DNA from: Acidimicrobiales bacterium AG-410-I20
Lineage (GTDB): Bacteria; Actinomycetota; Acidimicrobiia; Acidimicrobiales; MedAcidi-G1
Direction of reading: 5' to 3'
NCBI GenBank assembly: GCA_949538625.1
Contig: CATISD010000112.1
Coordinates: forward strand, 1 to 49,262
Length of the DNA: 49,262 bases
Below are positions 17,257-25,247 of the stretch, piece by piece. The position numbers and the translations under genes were made by a program. Position 1 is the first letter of the stretch. Each line of letters begins with the position of its first letter. The notes under the pieces are model-generated. The model did no database searches. It was given only the letters and a program-made list of their open reading frames with translations, and was not told where the DNA came from.

Positions 17257-17780
17257 ACCCAATAAGAGTGACTGCCGTAGTTGTTGGAGTTGTAGTTCTC
17301 ATTCTTGTTGGTGTGCTGGCAACTAGAGATTCTGGTGATGACCGAATGGATACATACTTGATTGGCGAAGCTGCCCCACAGATTCTTGCTCAGACCTTTG
17401 AAGGTGAACTTTGGGATTTAGATAATCAACGCGGCCGATGGGTAATTGTTAACTTCTTCTCTACTACCTGTATCCCCTGTATTCAAGAGCATCCTCATCT
17501 TGTTAATTTTGCAGAGAGCCACAAGCAAGATGATGACGTTCGAATCGTTACTATTTCATTTTCTGATACTGAAACGGCAGTTCAAGAGTTCTTCCGCCTT
17601 AATGGAGGCGATTGGCCTGTCTTAACTTCTGGAACTGAACGCGTCGCTGTGGACTGGGGAGTAGTTGCAGTACCAGAGTCCTACTTGGTGTCACCGGCAG
17701 GGTTTGTAGCGGCAAAAGTTTTAGGAGGGGTAACACAAGACTATTTAGAGGACTTACTACTGGAAGCGAGAAGTAGATGA
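17253..17780 (+). CDS. ccmG: Thiol-disulfide reductase CcmG (DsbE-like)
   Basis: This 175-residue protein has an N-terminal signal anchor (about residues 5-24) and a thioredoxin-like domain with the redox pair TTCIPC (about residues 72-77). The cis-proline segment VAVPESYLV follows near residue 137. It reduces disulfides in apocytochrome c or CcmH so that heme can be attached. It overlaps ccmF and ccmH by four bases at each end, which implies coupled translation. Confidence 0.92.
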   Translation: MNPIRVTAVVVGVVVLILVGVLATRDSGDDRMDTYLIGEAAPQILAQTFEGELWDLDNQRGRWVIVNFFSTTCIPCIQEHPHLVNFAESHKQDDDVRIVTISFSDTETAVQEFFRLNGGDWPVLTSGTERVAVDWGVVAVPESYLVSPAGFVAAKVLGGVTQDYLEDLLLEARSR

Positions 17781-18994
17781 CTCGCTACCGTTGGATTTTG
17801 CTAGTAGCTGTTGTTTTTGGTGCAATAATTTTTTCAGAATTAGCAGAAAAACCCGCCCTTACTAATGCAGACAAAGTTCACCGAATCGCAGATGATTTGG
17901 CCTGTCCTGTTTGTGATGGTCAGTCGGTGGCTGAATCAGATGTTCCAATAGCAAAGGCTATAAGAACAGAGATAGCCAGAATGGTAGATGAAGGCCTTAC
18001 CGACAGTGCCATTAGAGCGGATCTTGTTTCTCGCTTTGGAGAAGATATTGATTACACGCCCAAGCGATCCGGCTTAACAGGTCTTGTATGGGTGACACCG
18101 ATTTTGGCTGGAATCTTAGCAATATTTTTGTTGGCATCGACTTTAAAGAAATGGCAGGGAGGCAAGCCATTCAAAGTAGTCACTATAAAAAACCGACGCT
18201 TGCCAGTTCTAGTATTCGTTTTGGGCGTTCCAGTAGCAGCTTGGATTCTCATTGCACAATTCACTGGGAATCGAGGTGTCAATGATTTTTCAACAGGAGA
18301 TATCCCTTCCTCAACTCGAACGCTATTAATTGAAGCACAGACTGCTTCAGATGAAAATAAAATACTTCTCTATAACGAAGTATTAGTTATCCAACCATCA
18401 AATGTGGAAGCTCTGACGTATCGAGGATGGACTTTTTGGAGAACAGGAAACTCTGAAGCCGCGCGAAATGATTTTTCGGCAGCAATAGAAATTGATCCGA
18501 CTTATCCTGATGTGCGAGTGTTTAGAGCCTCTCAGTTCTTTGCTGATGGCGACTATGAAGAAGCTTCTGAGAACGTAATTGCCCTTGATGCACTTGAGGC
18601 CCCACCAATTGTTTGGGATCTGCTATCCAATAGCAAGCTTAGGGAAAGAATTGCGTCGGCTTTAGCTGCGCAAGGAGAGCTTGTTGAAGCCTTAAAACTT
18701 CTTGACTCAGGGATCCTAAGAGATGACGAAGATGCGTCATTATTAGCTGAAAGAGGTTGGTTACTAGCTAACACATTCGAAACAAACTTGATAGAAGCAG
18801 CTGTGGAATCTTTAGATGCAGCATTAATTCTTGAACCAATGCACCCTAATGCTTTGGCCTATCGTGCTCTTGTGAGGTTCGTATTGTTGGAAGACCAACA
18901 AGGAGCAGAGTCTGATATAGAAAAATTCGAGGAATTAATCAATCCTCCAGAGTTGCTGGTTCAATTACTTCAAACTCAAGGGTTACTCAACTGA
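17777..18994 (+). CDS. ccmH: CcmH fused to a TPR (CcmI-like) domain
   Basis: This 405-residue protein has a signal anchor, then a CcmH domain with the redox motif LACPVCDGQS (about residues 42-51), and a membrane helix (about 105-120). A second hydrophobic helix (about 140-163) and a long C-terminal TPR region follow (repeats such as ALTYRGWTFWRTGNSEAARNDF). The family CcmH reduces apocytochrome thiols, while the TPR domain of CcmI holds the apocytochrome C-terminus. This gene joins both. The 3' end overlaps the convergent phosphatase gene by 12 bases. Confidence 0.88.
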   Translation: MTRYRWILLVAVVFGAIIFSELAEKPALTNADKVHRIADDLACPVCDGQSVAESDVPIAKAIRTEIARMVDEGLTDSAIRADLVSRFGEDIDYTPKRSGLTGLVWVTPILAGILAIFLLASTLKKWQGGKPFKVVTIKNRRLPVLVFVLGVPVAAWILIAQFTGNRGVNDFSTGDIPSSTRTLLIEAQTASDENKILLYNEVLVIQPSNVEALTYRGWTFWRTGNSEAARNDFSAAIEIDPTYPDVRVFRASQFFADGDYEEASENVIALDALEAPPIVWDLLSNSKLRERIASALAAQGELVEALKLLDSGILRDDEDASLLAERGWLLANTFETNLIEAAVESLDAALILEPMHPNALAYRALVRFVLLEDQQGAESDIEKFEELINPPELLVQLLQTQGLLN

Positions 18995-19465
18995 GCGACC
19001 GAATTCAAGAGGAGATGAAAAGTACGATCCAGACATTTGGCCTTCGTTAGAAGTAGACAGCACCCAAATAGAGCTTTCTGCGCAAGACCTCCCACCTCTA
19101 ATTTGAAGTCCTTCTTCGATTAGGTCACCTAAGATCTCAGGAATTACGTCACCATGACTGCAAGCAACCACATCATACGGATAACTGAAGAAACTCTTAA
19201 TTAAAGTAGTAGCGAAATCATGAGAGCCCTCAAAAAGGTTAGGTTCAATTTCTATTTCAAGGTTTAATTGGCGCGCTAAAGGCGCTATTGATTGCTGACA
19301 TCTAACAGCGCGGCTTGACATGATTTTTTTTATTGGTCTAGTCCTTAATGCTTCACTTATTTGCTGGGCTTCTTGCGACCCTCCCTCATCTAAGGGTCTA
19401 TCTGCGTCGTCTCCATCAAAGTCATATCTAGAGCCGGCGGAAGCATGTCTAATAAGGAAGATCAT
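18983..19465 (-). CDS. SixA-like histidine phosphatase
   Basis: This 160-residue compact histidine phosphatase has LIRHA at residues 4-8 (catalytic His), the SRAVRCQQS arginine segment and the CSHGD second histidine near residue 112. The short size and RHASAG start resemble SixA-type protein-phosphohistidine phosphatases. A function on small substrates is equally possible. GACTTT lies six bases before the ATG. It converges on the ccm operon with a 12-base overlap. Confidence 0.82.
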   Translation of the reverse strand: MIFLIRHASAGSRYDFDGDDADRPLDEGGSQEAQQISEALRTRPIKKIMSSRAVRCQQSIAPLARQLNLEIEIEPNLFEGSHDFATTLIKSFFSYPYDVVACSHGDVIPEILGDLIEEGLQIRGGRSCAESSIWVLSTSNEGQMSGSYFSSPLEFGRSVE

Positions 19466-19515
19466 TCAGAAAAAGTCCAATCTTTTAGCTGAAAGGTAAA
19501 CGATAAAAATTTCTA

Positions 19516-19530
19516 CGGTGCTAGGCACCG
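19516..19530 (-). terminator. Hairpin downstream of the SufR-like gene
   Basis: CGGTGC, a three-base loop and GCACCG make a perfect 6-bp stem. On the minus strand it follows the regulator gene by 37 bases and is followed by TAGAAATTTTTA, a loose U tract. It is plausible as an intrinsic terminator, though the T run starts five bases late. Confidence 0.45.
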
Positions 19531-19567
19531 GCAAGAAAATAAAAGAAACCTTTGAAATCATAGATAG

Positions 19568-20290
19568 TCAAACGTGTATATCAGTTATACAGACGTCGTC
19601 ACCCATAGGCAACGAAGAGGATAAGTCGGTTGTAGCTTCTCCATATAGAGAAGAAAGCATTCCTTTAACCAAACCTCGATCTACAGCACAGATCACCGGG
19701 TGCTCAATAGCTGTCACCCCAAAAGGACAATGTTCAGAAATGATCCTCAATTTTGAAGACTTGGTGTCTTTTTCAGCTCTTGCAGCAAACCCATGAGCGG
19801 TGAGGGCTTCTGCGATGGAGTGCAAAGCCGTATGAAATGACTGCTGTATTTCGTCGGGGCAAATGGTTTCCGCCATTGAACGCCCGACTTCAATACCAAC
19901 TTCTTCCGCCATTGATTCTGCTTCCGATGGCGGTAAAAGAGCAAGTGTGCGACCCAGCAAACTCACTAGTACTGAGTCTTGGCGAACAGGGAGTTCCAGA
20001 GAGGAGGGAAAGTCTTTGATTTTGTAAATCTTTGAAGGCCTACCGGCAGTAGATTCTGAACTTTTCTCAATAGAGACTTCCAAATAACCGCCTGCAGTTA
20101 GTTTGTCTAAATGATGACGAGCAACATTTGGGTGTAAATCAAAATGTGTGGCAGCAGTAGTAGCAGTTGTACCACTATTATGTTCACGAACGAATAGATA
20201 AATATCTCGACGTGTGGGATCGCCAAAAGCTCCTGTTATTGCAGTCACTGCTGAAGCAAACTCTGTAGGTGTTAGCGGTGGCTTGTCCAC
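19568..20290 (-). CDS. SufR-like helix-turn-helix regulator with cysteine-rich sensor domain
   Basis: This 240-residue protein has an N-terminal ArsR-type winged helix (FGDPTRRDIYLFV, then HPNVARHHLDKL and the wing TAGRPSKIYKI). The helical C-terminal domain ends with Cys188-x12-Cys201 and Cys234. This resembles the iron-sulfur sensor domain of SufR-type repressors, which share a C-x12-C spacing. Not all of the cysteines of cyanobacterial SufR are matched, so cluster binding is inference. The gene starts with GTG, with TAGGCT six bases before it. It is divergent from an Mrp-type Fe-S carrier ATPase, a fitting target. Confidence 0.75.
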   Translation of the reverse strand: MDKPPLTPTEFASAVTAITGAFGDPTRRDIYLFVREHNSGTTATTAATHFDLHPNVARHHLDKLTAGGYLEVSIEKSSESTAGRPSKIYKIKDFPSSLELPVRQDSVLVSLLGRTLALLPPSEAESMAEEVGIEVGRSMAETICPDEIQQSFHTALHSIAEALTAHGFAARAEKDTKSSKLRIISEHCPFGVTAIEHPVICAVDRGLVKGMLSSLYGEATTDLSSSLPMGDDVCITDIHV

Positions 20291-20296
20291 ACAGAT

Positions 20297-20302
20297 AGCC
20301 TA
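20297..20302 (-). promoter_or_regulatory. Predicted leaderless -10 element of the SufR-like gene
   Basis: TAGGCT on the minus strand ends six bases before the GTG at 20290. The same hexamer and spacing precede the sensor kinase gene at 21822. Confidence 0.55.
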
Positions 20303-20358
20303 GCGAACTTAAGGGTAATGCTCGTTAGAACAGAGAAACAGTTAAAGATAAAGAAGTT

Positions 20359-20364
20359 AGGAGA
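20359..20364 (+). promoter_or_regulatory. Ribosome binding site that fixes the mrp start
   Basis: AGGAGA lies four bases before the GTG at 20369 and supports that codon over the in-frame ATG at 20318. Confidence 0.6.
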
Positions 20365-20368
20365 CTTT

Positions 20369-21511
20369 GTGGCGTTAACTGAAGACCAAGTAATTAAAGC
20401 GTTAGAGCCAGTTCAGGATCCTGAACTAAGGCGAAGCATTGTTGAACTTGGAATGGTCCAACAGGTTTCAATTGAAGGCACAAAAGTTGACATATTAATT
20501 GCTCTTACAATTCCTGGCTGTCCACTAAAAGCTCAAATACAGGAATCAGTTGAACAAGCCCTTAGAACAACAGAAGAGGCGCTCGAAGTAAGAGTTGATT
20601 TTACTGTCATGTCTGATGAACAAAGAGAATCAGTTCGTCTTATGGTCCATGGAAATCCACAAGCTACAGCAGGCACGAATCCAGCACAGGGTCATGCGGA
20701 AGGTAGAGAAGTCCCATTTGGGCGACCTGGTAATAAAACTCGGGTCCTTCTCATTGCATCGGGGAAAGGCGGGGTTGGAAAATCTTCGGTAACTGCAAAT
20801 CTGTCTGTTGCGTTAGCTGCACGTGGTAAGGACGTAGCTGTAGTTGATGCTGACGTATGGGGATTTTCTATACCGAGAATGTTGGGAGTAAAGACTCCGC
20901 CAACGGTAATTGATGAGATGCTCATTCCGCCTGTTGCTCATGGAGTTCGCTGCATATCTATGGGGTTCTTCGCTGAAGAAGATCAACCAGTAATTTGGCG
21001 TGGCCCAATGTTACATAAAGCACTTGAACAGTTTCTCACGGATGTTTATTGGGATGACCCAGACTACTTGCTCGTTGATTTACCCCCAGGAACAGGGGAT
21101 ATTTCAATATCCTTAGCGGGTTTTCTTCCTACAGCAGAAATGATAGTTGTGACAACACCTCAACCAGCTGCTCAGAAAGTTGCACAGCGTGCGGCCTATA
21201 TGGCTGAGAAAGTAAGTGTTTCTGTAAATGGTGTTATTGAGAACATGTCATGGTTTACCGGAGATGACGGTACTCGCTACGAACTCTTTGGCGCAGGAGG
21301 AGGAGAAGAGCTTGCTAATCAACTAGACGTACCTCTTCTTGGCAGAGTCCCTCTAGTTCCGACACTACGAGAAGGAGGAGATACGGGCCATCCTGTAGCT
21401 GTAGATGCTTCAACCGAAGTCGGAAAAGTGTTTGCAGAATTAGCTCGCGTAGTAGATGAAGATCTCAAACCCACAAAACGTTCTCATCCAGAATTGAACT
21501 TACTGGGATAG
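20369..21511 (+). CDS. mrp: Mrp/ApbC-family iron-sulfur cluster carrier ATPase
   Basis: This 380-residue protein joins an N-terminal MIP18 (DUF59) domain (DPELRRSIVELGMV near residue 16) to a P-loop NTPase. The deviant Walker A GKGGVGKSS lies near residues 132-140, with DADVWG and LLVDLPPGTGD following. Mrp proteins deliver Fe-S clusters to apoproteins. The usual C-terminal CPxC pair after ENMS is replaced by TGDD, so any bridging cluster must use other ligands. An in-frame ATG 17 codons upstream exists. The GTG with a strong AGGAG site is preferred. The gene is divergent from the SufR-like regulator. Confidence 0.9.
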   Translation: MALTEDQVIKALEPVQDPELRRSIVELGMVQQVSIEGTKVDILIALTIPGCPLKAQIQESVEQALRTTEEALEVRVDFTVMSDEQRESVRLMVHGNPQATAGTNPAQGHAEGREVPFGRPGNKTRVLLIASGKGGVGKSSVTANLSVALAARGKDVAVVDADVWGFSIPRMLGVKTPPTVIDEMLIPPVAHGVRCISMGFFAEEDQPVIWRGPMLHKALEQFLTDVYWDDPDYLLVDLPPGTGDISISLAGFLPTAEMIVVTTPQPAAQKVAQRAAYMAEKVSVSVNGVIENMSWFTGDDGTRYELFGAGGGEELANQLDVPLLGRVPLVPTLREGGDTGHPVAVDASTEVGKVFAELARVVDEDLKPTKRSHPELNLLG

Positions 21512-21546
21512 TTTTTATCAATAACTAAATAAAGCAAGGAAGAAAA

Positions 21547-21777
21547 GTGGACATACGTATAGGGGTATCTGAAACCCCCAAGGAAATAACAATAGAGTTA
21601 TCAGACGACACGGACCTAAAGAAACTGAAAAAAGATATTGATGCGGCACTTTCTGGAGAAGTGAGCCTTTTTTGGCTAACTGACACGAAAGGTAGACAAG
21701 TAGGAGTTCCAACAAACAAAATAGCGTATGTGGATATTGGAGCAGCAGGATCTGGTAACCCTGTTGGTTTTAGTTGA
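21547..21777 (+). CDS. DUF3107 small protein
   Basis: This 76-residue acidic protein begins MDIRIGVSETPKEITIEL and ends with NKIAYVDIGA, the pattern of the actinobacterial DUF3107 family (mycobacterial Rv3208A/TB9.4 type). The function is unknown. It starts with GTG and has an AAGGAAG ribosome binding site, one of the few clear ones in the window. It follows mrp by 35 bases and may share its mRNA. Confidence 0.85.
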   Translation: MDIRIGVSETPKEITIELSDDTDLKKLKKDIDAALSGEVSLFWLTDTKGRQVGVPTNKIAYVDIGAAGSGNPVGFS

Positions 21778-21809
21778 TTTAACAACTTTTGTCTACAGCT
21801 AGTCGGCTC

Positions 21810-21815
21810 TAGGCT
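21810..21815 (+). promoter_or_regulatory. Predicted leaderless -10 element of the sensor kinase gene
   Basis: TAGGCT followed by six bases and ATG at 21822. No ribosome binding site is seen. Confidence 0.55.
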
Positions 21816-21821
21816 CAAACT

Positions 21822-23330
21822 ATGGCCACATTGACGGAACTTTGCAACAGCCACACAGAATTAGATGCTGATCAGATAGCGCATCTACAAAATCTGACGG
21901 CTATCTGGGGTCTATTAGCGGATCTTTCCTTCGCGGATCTTCTACTTTATGGAATTGATTCGTCTGAAGCAGAGAACTCTCTAGTCCTGCTTGGACATGT
22001 TCGACCTACAACCGGCACCACTCTTTACCGTGCAGACATGATTGGCCAAGTTTTTGAATCTCGCCACCGCCCGTTAATCACAGAATGTCTCGCTAAAGAA
22101 GAAAATACTCAAGGACTGATACAAACAGGTGGTGAACGTGAAATCTCTGTTCGTGCGACTCCAGTGAGGCTAGGAGGAAAAGTCATAGCAGTTCTCGCTA
22201 GAGAGCGCCTCTATTCCACAGATAGAGCTAGCAGTGTTCTTGAGAGAACCTACCGTCGGGTTTTCCGCCGATTCGTTGAAATGATAGAGCGCGGTGAATT
22301 CCCTTATCGTGAAGAAGAGCGTCTGCGGCATCGAACTCCTCGCGTAGGTGATGGTCTTTTATTGGTAGATCAGCAAGGTCGAATTGAGTTTGCTTCACCT
22401 AATGCGGTATCAGCGTTACACCGAATAGGGATGCACAGGGCAGCAGTTGGGTCGCGTCTTGAAGACACCAATCTGGGGGGAGTCATGCTAAGACAAGCTT
22501 TTGCGCGACGCACAGCTGTAATTGAAGAAATCAGTTATGGCAGTGAAGTTGTTGTCGTGTCCCATTGCTTACCCATACTTGATCAACGTTCAGCAACCGG
22601 TGCAATAGTTCTTCTACGTGATGTAACCGATCTAAGGCGTCGAGATCGAGAATTAGTTTCTAAAGACACAACGATTCGTGAAGTGCATCACAGGGTAAAA
22701 AATAATCTTCAAACGATCTCATCTCTTTTACGGTTACAAAGCCGGAGACTCAAAAGTGAAGAAGCAAGGGCAGCGGTACAAGAATCAGCACGTCGAGTTG
22801 GAGCGATTTCGGTTGTGCATGAAACGCTTGCTCAAAGCGCAGAAGACGATACAGAGTTCACTGAAATTGTAGGACTACTGGTCAAACTTGTGGAAGAAAC
22901 TGTTTCCTTACCAGAAAGGCCCTTACGTTTTAGCGTTGTTGGAGAAGGCGGAAAGCTGCCATCACAAACCACTACTACCTTGGCAGTAGTTATTACAGAA
23001 CTCTTACAAAACGCTGTAGATCATGGATATCCAGAATCGATAGTGGAAATGGAAAGTAATTCTGGGAAAGTAACTATAGAAATCGATCGAAAACCTGACA
23101 GCCTCAGTGTACGAGTAGTCGATGACGGAATTGGTCTACCCGAAGAGTTCGAGATTGAAACAGCACAAGGTCTTGGTCTAACGATTGTTCGCACTTTCGT
23201 TGAAACGGAATTAGATGGTGTTCTGACTCTAAGACCTGCGAAAAAGGGAAGCGGAACAGTAGCAGAAGTTCAGATTCCAGGAAATCGCTTGCTCGGGCCT
23301 TGGGATGATGCACAAGAGCCAGAAGTATAA
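21822..23330 (+). CDS. pdtaS: PdtaS-like soluble sensor histidine kinase
   Basis: This 502-residue protein has no membrane segment. An N-terminal GAF-like domain (about residues 1-130) is followed by a PAS domain (about 180-280). A HisKA_2 dimerisation helix comes next, with the phospho-acceptor in REVHHRVKNNL (His near residue 288). The HATPase domain has N box ELLQNAVDHG, DDGIGLP and GLGLTIV. Length and order match the PdtaS kinase of mycobacteria (Rv3220c), which phosphorylates the RNA-binding ANTAR protein PdtaR. No pdtaR lies in the window. Signal and output are therefore by analogy. Confidence 0.85.
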   Translation: MATLTELCNSHTELDADQIAHLQNLTAIWGLLADLSFADLLLYGIDSSEAENSLVLLGHVRPTTGTTLYRADMIGQVFESRHRPLITECLAKEENTQGLIQTGGEREISVRATPVRLGGKVIAVLARERLYSTDRASSVLERTYRRVFRRFVEMIERGEFPYREEERLRHRTPRVGDGLLLVDQQGRIEFASPNAVSALHRIGMHRAAVGSRLEDTNLGGVMLRQAFARRTAVIEEISYGSEVVVVSHCLPILDQRSATGAIVLLRDVTDLRRRDRELVSKDTTIREVHHRVKNNLQTISSLLRLQSRRLKSEEARAAVQESARRVGAISVVHETLAQSAEDDTEFTEIVGLLVKLVEETVSLPERPLRFSVVGEGGKLPSQTTTTLAVVITELLQNAVDHGYPESIVEMESNSGKVTIEIDRKPDSLSVRVVDDGIGLPEEFEIETAQGLGLTIVRTFVETELDGVLTLRPAKKGSGTVAEVQIPGNRLLGPWDDAQEPEV

Positions 23331-23357
23331 AGATTAGATAGGTTGCTTTAAACCAAT

Positions 23358-24077
23358 ATGAATAATCTTCAACTACCCACAAAACCACTGGTTGTCGCTC
23401 ACCGCGGCGCTTCTATTGAGCACTATGAAAATACTATTGAAGCTTTCTCAGCTGCCAAAGAACAAGGAGCAGACTGGGTGGAGTTAGACGTTAGAAGATC
23501 CAAAGATGGTGTCCTCGTCGTGCATCATGATGCTCATCTTGACGATGGGCGCCTCATCAGAGACATGGATTCAAAAGATCTTCCCGCTTTTATTCCCAGT
23601 CTTGCTGAAGCCTTTGAGTGCATGGAAGGACTTGGCGTAAACATTGAGGTTAAGAGTCTTCCGGGAGAACCAGATAGGGAAGATGTTGTGATGGTTTGTG
23701 AAGCAGTGGTTGGCCTTGCATTGGCGTATCGAACTAAGGAGTTCTTAAGGGTTTCCTCTTTTGATATCAGCACAGTAGACCGTATTAGTGCTGCTAATGA
23801 AGATTTACCAACCGGTTGGCTTGTTCTTGAACGAACAGGTTCAAATCAAATTTTAGATCGCGTTGTTAATCATGGTCATGGAGCCGTACACCCTTGGGAC
23901 GAACTCGTTGATAAAGCATTTATAAGCGAGGCGCATCAACGCGGTCTCAAGGTATTTGTTTGGACTGTTGATGATGAAGAACGAATAAAGGAACTTGCCT
24001 CATGGCAAACAGACGCAATAATAACTAATCGCCCTGGACTAGCTCGACAGATAATTGATCAACAATTTGGTCAGTAA
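23358..24077 (+). CDS. Glycerophosphodiester phosphodiesterase
   Basis: This 239-residue GDPD-family TIM barrel begins with VAHRGASIEHYENTIEAF, which holds the HR...E.N motif. It continues with WVELDVRRSKDGVLVVHHD, giving the metal-binding Glu and Asp and the catalytic His. It hydrolyses glycerophosphodiesters to glycerol 3-phosphate. No signal peptide is present, so it should act in the cytoplasm on recycled lipid head groups. It follows the sensor kinase gene by 27 bases and converges on the lipid kinase gene with a seven-base overlap. Confidence 0.92.
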   Translation: MNNLQLPTKPLVVAHRGASIEHYENTIEAFSAAKEQGADWVELDVRRSKDGVLVVHHDAHLDDGRLIRDMDSKDLPAFIPSLAEAFECMEGLGVNIEVKSLPGEPDREDVVMVCEAVVGLALAYRTKEFLRVSSFDISTVDRISAANEDLPTGWLVLERTGSNQILDRVVNHGHGAVHPWDELVDKAFISEAHQRGLKVFVWTVDDEERIKELASWQTDAIITNRPGLARQIIDQQFGQ

Positions 24078-25027
24078 ATGTCTCTAACTCCCAGAGGTAC
24101 AACAAGGTTCAAAGCCTCAGGTTCGTGGCGGAAGAAAAATTCTTTTTCTTTACCTAAATAGTCTCCATCCACTTGCCAAGGAACAGCGTCATATCCAGAA
24201 ATCGAGCCTTCAAAGACATTGACTTGGTAATCAATAATAGGACTTTCACTGACGCGGTTGTTTCCCAAACCTAACGAAGAGGCAAGTACCGGTAATAAGC
24301 GGTTCGGCGACAAAGATCTAAATGTTATTACCGTAAGAGGTGTTTGAAGAGTAGTTTCAGGCGAGAAAGAGATCTCGCGCGAACCAAGATAAGTGTACGG
24401 ATCCGTGTTCAAGCAAACCGCAAACATTCCGTCATTACCAGCTTCTGGCTCATTTGCATCTTTACTAACTGAGGAAATATGGAAAGAAGGGCGCTTGTGG
24501 TTGTAATGACGCAACCAAGTATTGATGGTTGCAGCTACAAATAAAGGATGACCGGCAAATCTTTTCAATAACCCGCCTTGGCGTTCAACCTGTTCAACAA
24601 CTGCTGCATCGAAACCTATTCCTGCATGAAATAGAAAATAACGATCATTCATAACTCCTAAACCAATTCGTTGAGTAGAACCTGCTTCAAGAGCGTCAAG
24701 TAAGGACCCAGTAGCTTCAACTGGATCATCCGGAAGTCCAATAGTTCTAGCAAAAACATTTGTAGAACCTCCCGGAAGAGCTGCGAGCGCTGTTTCCGTG
24801 CCAGCTAATCCGTTAGCGACTTCATTTAAAGTGCCATCCCCACCGAGGACTACGACAAGATCGAAGCCATCGTGTGCAGCACTTTGCGCAAGACGAGTTG
24901 CATGGCCGCGGCGACTAGTGGCGGCGACTTCAAGCCGGTGATCAGCAGAGAGCGCTTTCTGAATAACTATTCGGGTACGAGCTGTAACAGACGAAGCCGA
25001 TGGATTCACTACCAAAAGTAATTTCAT
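24071..25027 (-). CDS. Diacylglycerol kinase-like lipid kinase
   Basis: This 318-residue protein of the DagK/YegS family has an N-terminal catalytic domain with NPSAS (residues 8-12) and the nucleotide loop GGDGTLNEVANG (about 62-73). The LPGGSTNVFAR segment and a C-terminal beta sandwich complete the fold. It likely phosphorylates a lipid such as diacylglycerol or a related long-chain base. A GTG 14 codons upstream would add residues not seen in relatives, so the ATG at 25027 is chosen. TACTCT (25043-25038) and CTGACT (25066-25061), 17 bases apart, form a promoter whose -35 is overlapped by a palindrome. Confidence 0.88.
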   Translation of the reverse strand: MKLLLVVNPSASSVTARTRIVIQKALSADHRLEVAATSRRGHATRLAQSAAHDGFDLVVVLGGDGTLNEVANGLAGTETALAALPGGSTNVFARTIGLPDDPVEATGSLLDALEAGSTQRIGLGVMNDRYFLFHAGIGFDAAVVEQVERQGGLLKRFAGHPLFVAATINTWLRHYNHKRPSFHISSVSKDANEPEAGNDGMFAVCLNTDPYTYLGSREISFSPETTLQTPLTVITFRSLSPNRLLPVLASSLGLGNNRVSESPIIDYQVNVFEGSISGYDAVPWQVDGDYLGKEKEFFFRHEPEALNLVVPLGVRDIY

Positions 25028-25037
25028 TGCAATAACG

Positions 25038-25066
25038 AGAGTATCGCTGTAGGTGGCGCTAGTCAG
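25038..25066 (-). promoter_or_regulatory. Promoter of the lipid kinase gene
   Basis: On the minus strand, CTGACT (-35) is followed by a 17-base spacer and TACTCT (-10), ten bases before the ATG. The predicted leader is only a few bases long. Confidence 0.5.
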
Positions 25067-25080
25067 CACAAATGTGCTGA
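25063..25080. promoter_or_regulatory. 18-bp palindromic operator candidate
   Basis: TCAGCACA-AA-TGTGCTGA is an 8+8 perfect dyad with a two-base centre. It overlaps the -35 of the lipid kinase promoter, where a bound dimer would block RNA polymerase. It also lies 168 bases upstream of etfB. Confidence 0.55.
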
Positions 25081-25212
25081 AAGCTCAAAATTTATTTAGT
25101 TTGCAAAAATTTTCTCAAAGCTCTTCTTTTTGTTTTTCCCCACAAATAGGGGGATGTTTCACTAATTTCAATAAGTGACTAATGACCATTTACTAAAATT
25201 GCTCACGAATAG

Positions 25213-25240
25213 TTGTCAAACGTTCCTGATAAGGCAGAAT
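25213..25240 (+). promoter_or_regulatory. Candidate promoter of etfBA
   Basis: TTGTCA (25213-25218), a 16-base spacer and CAGAAT (25235-25240), seven bases before the etfB ATG, would give a leaderless transcript. The surrounding 25081-25247 stretch is AT-rich and contains no other clear gene or RNA. Confidence 0.4.
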
Positions 25241-25247
25241 AAGCGCC

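Noticed and set aside
25126-25155. CCCC-ACAAATA-GGGG hairpin in the etfB upstream region as a terminator
   Set aside because: The T run lies on the wrong side for the plus strand, and on the minus strand the stem is followed by A residues, so it does not have terminator form.
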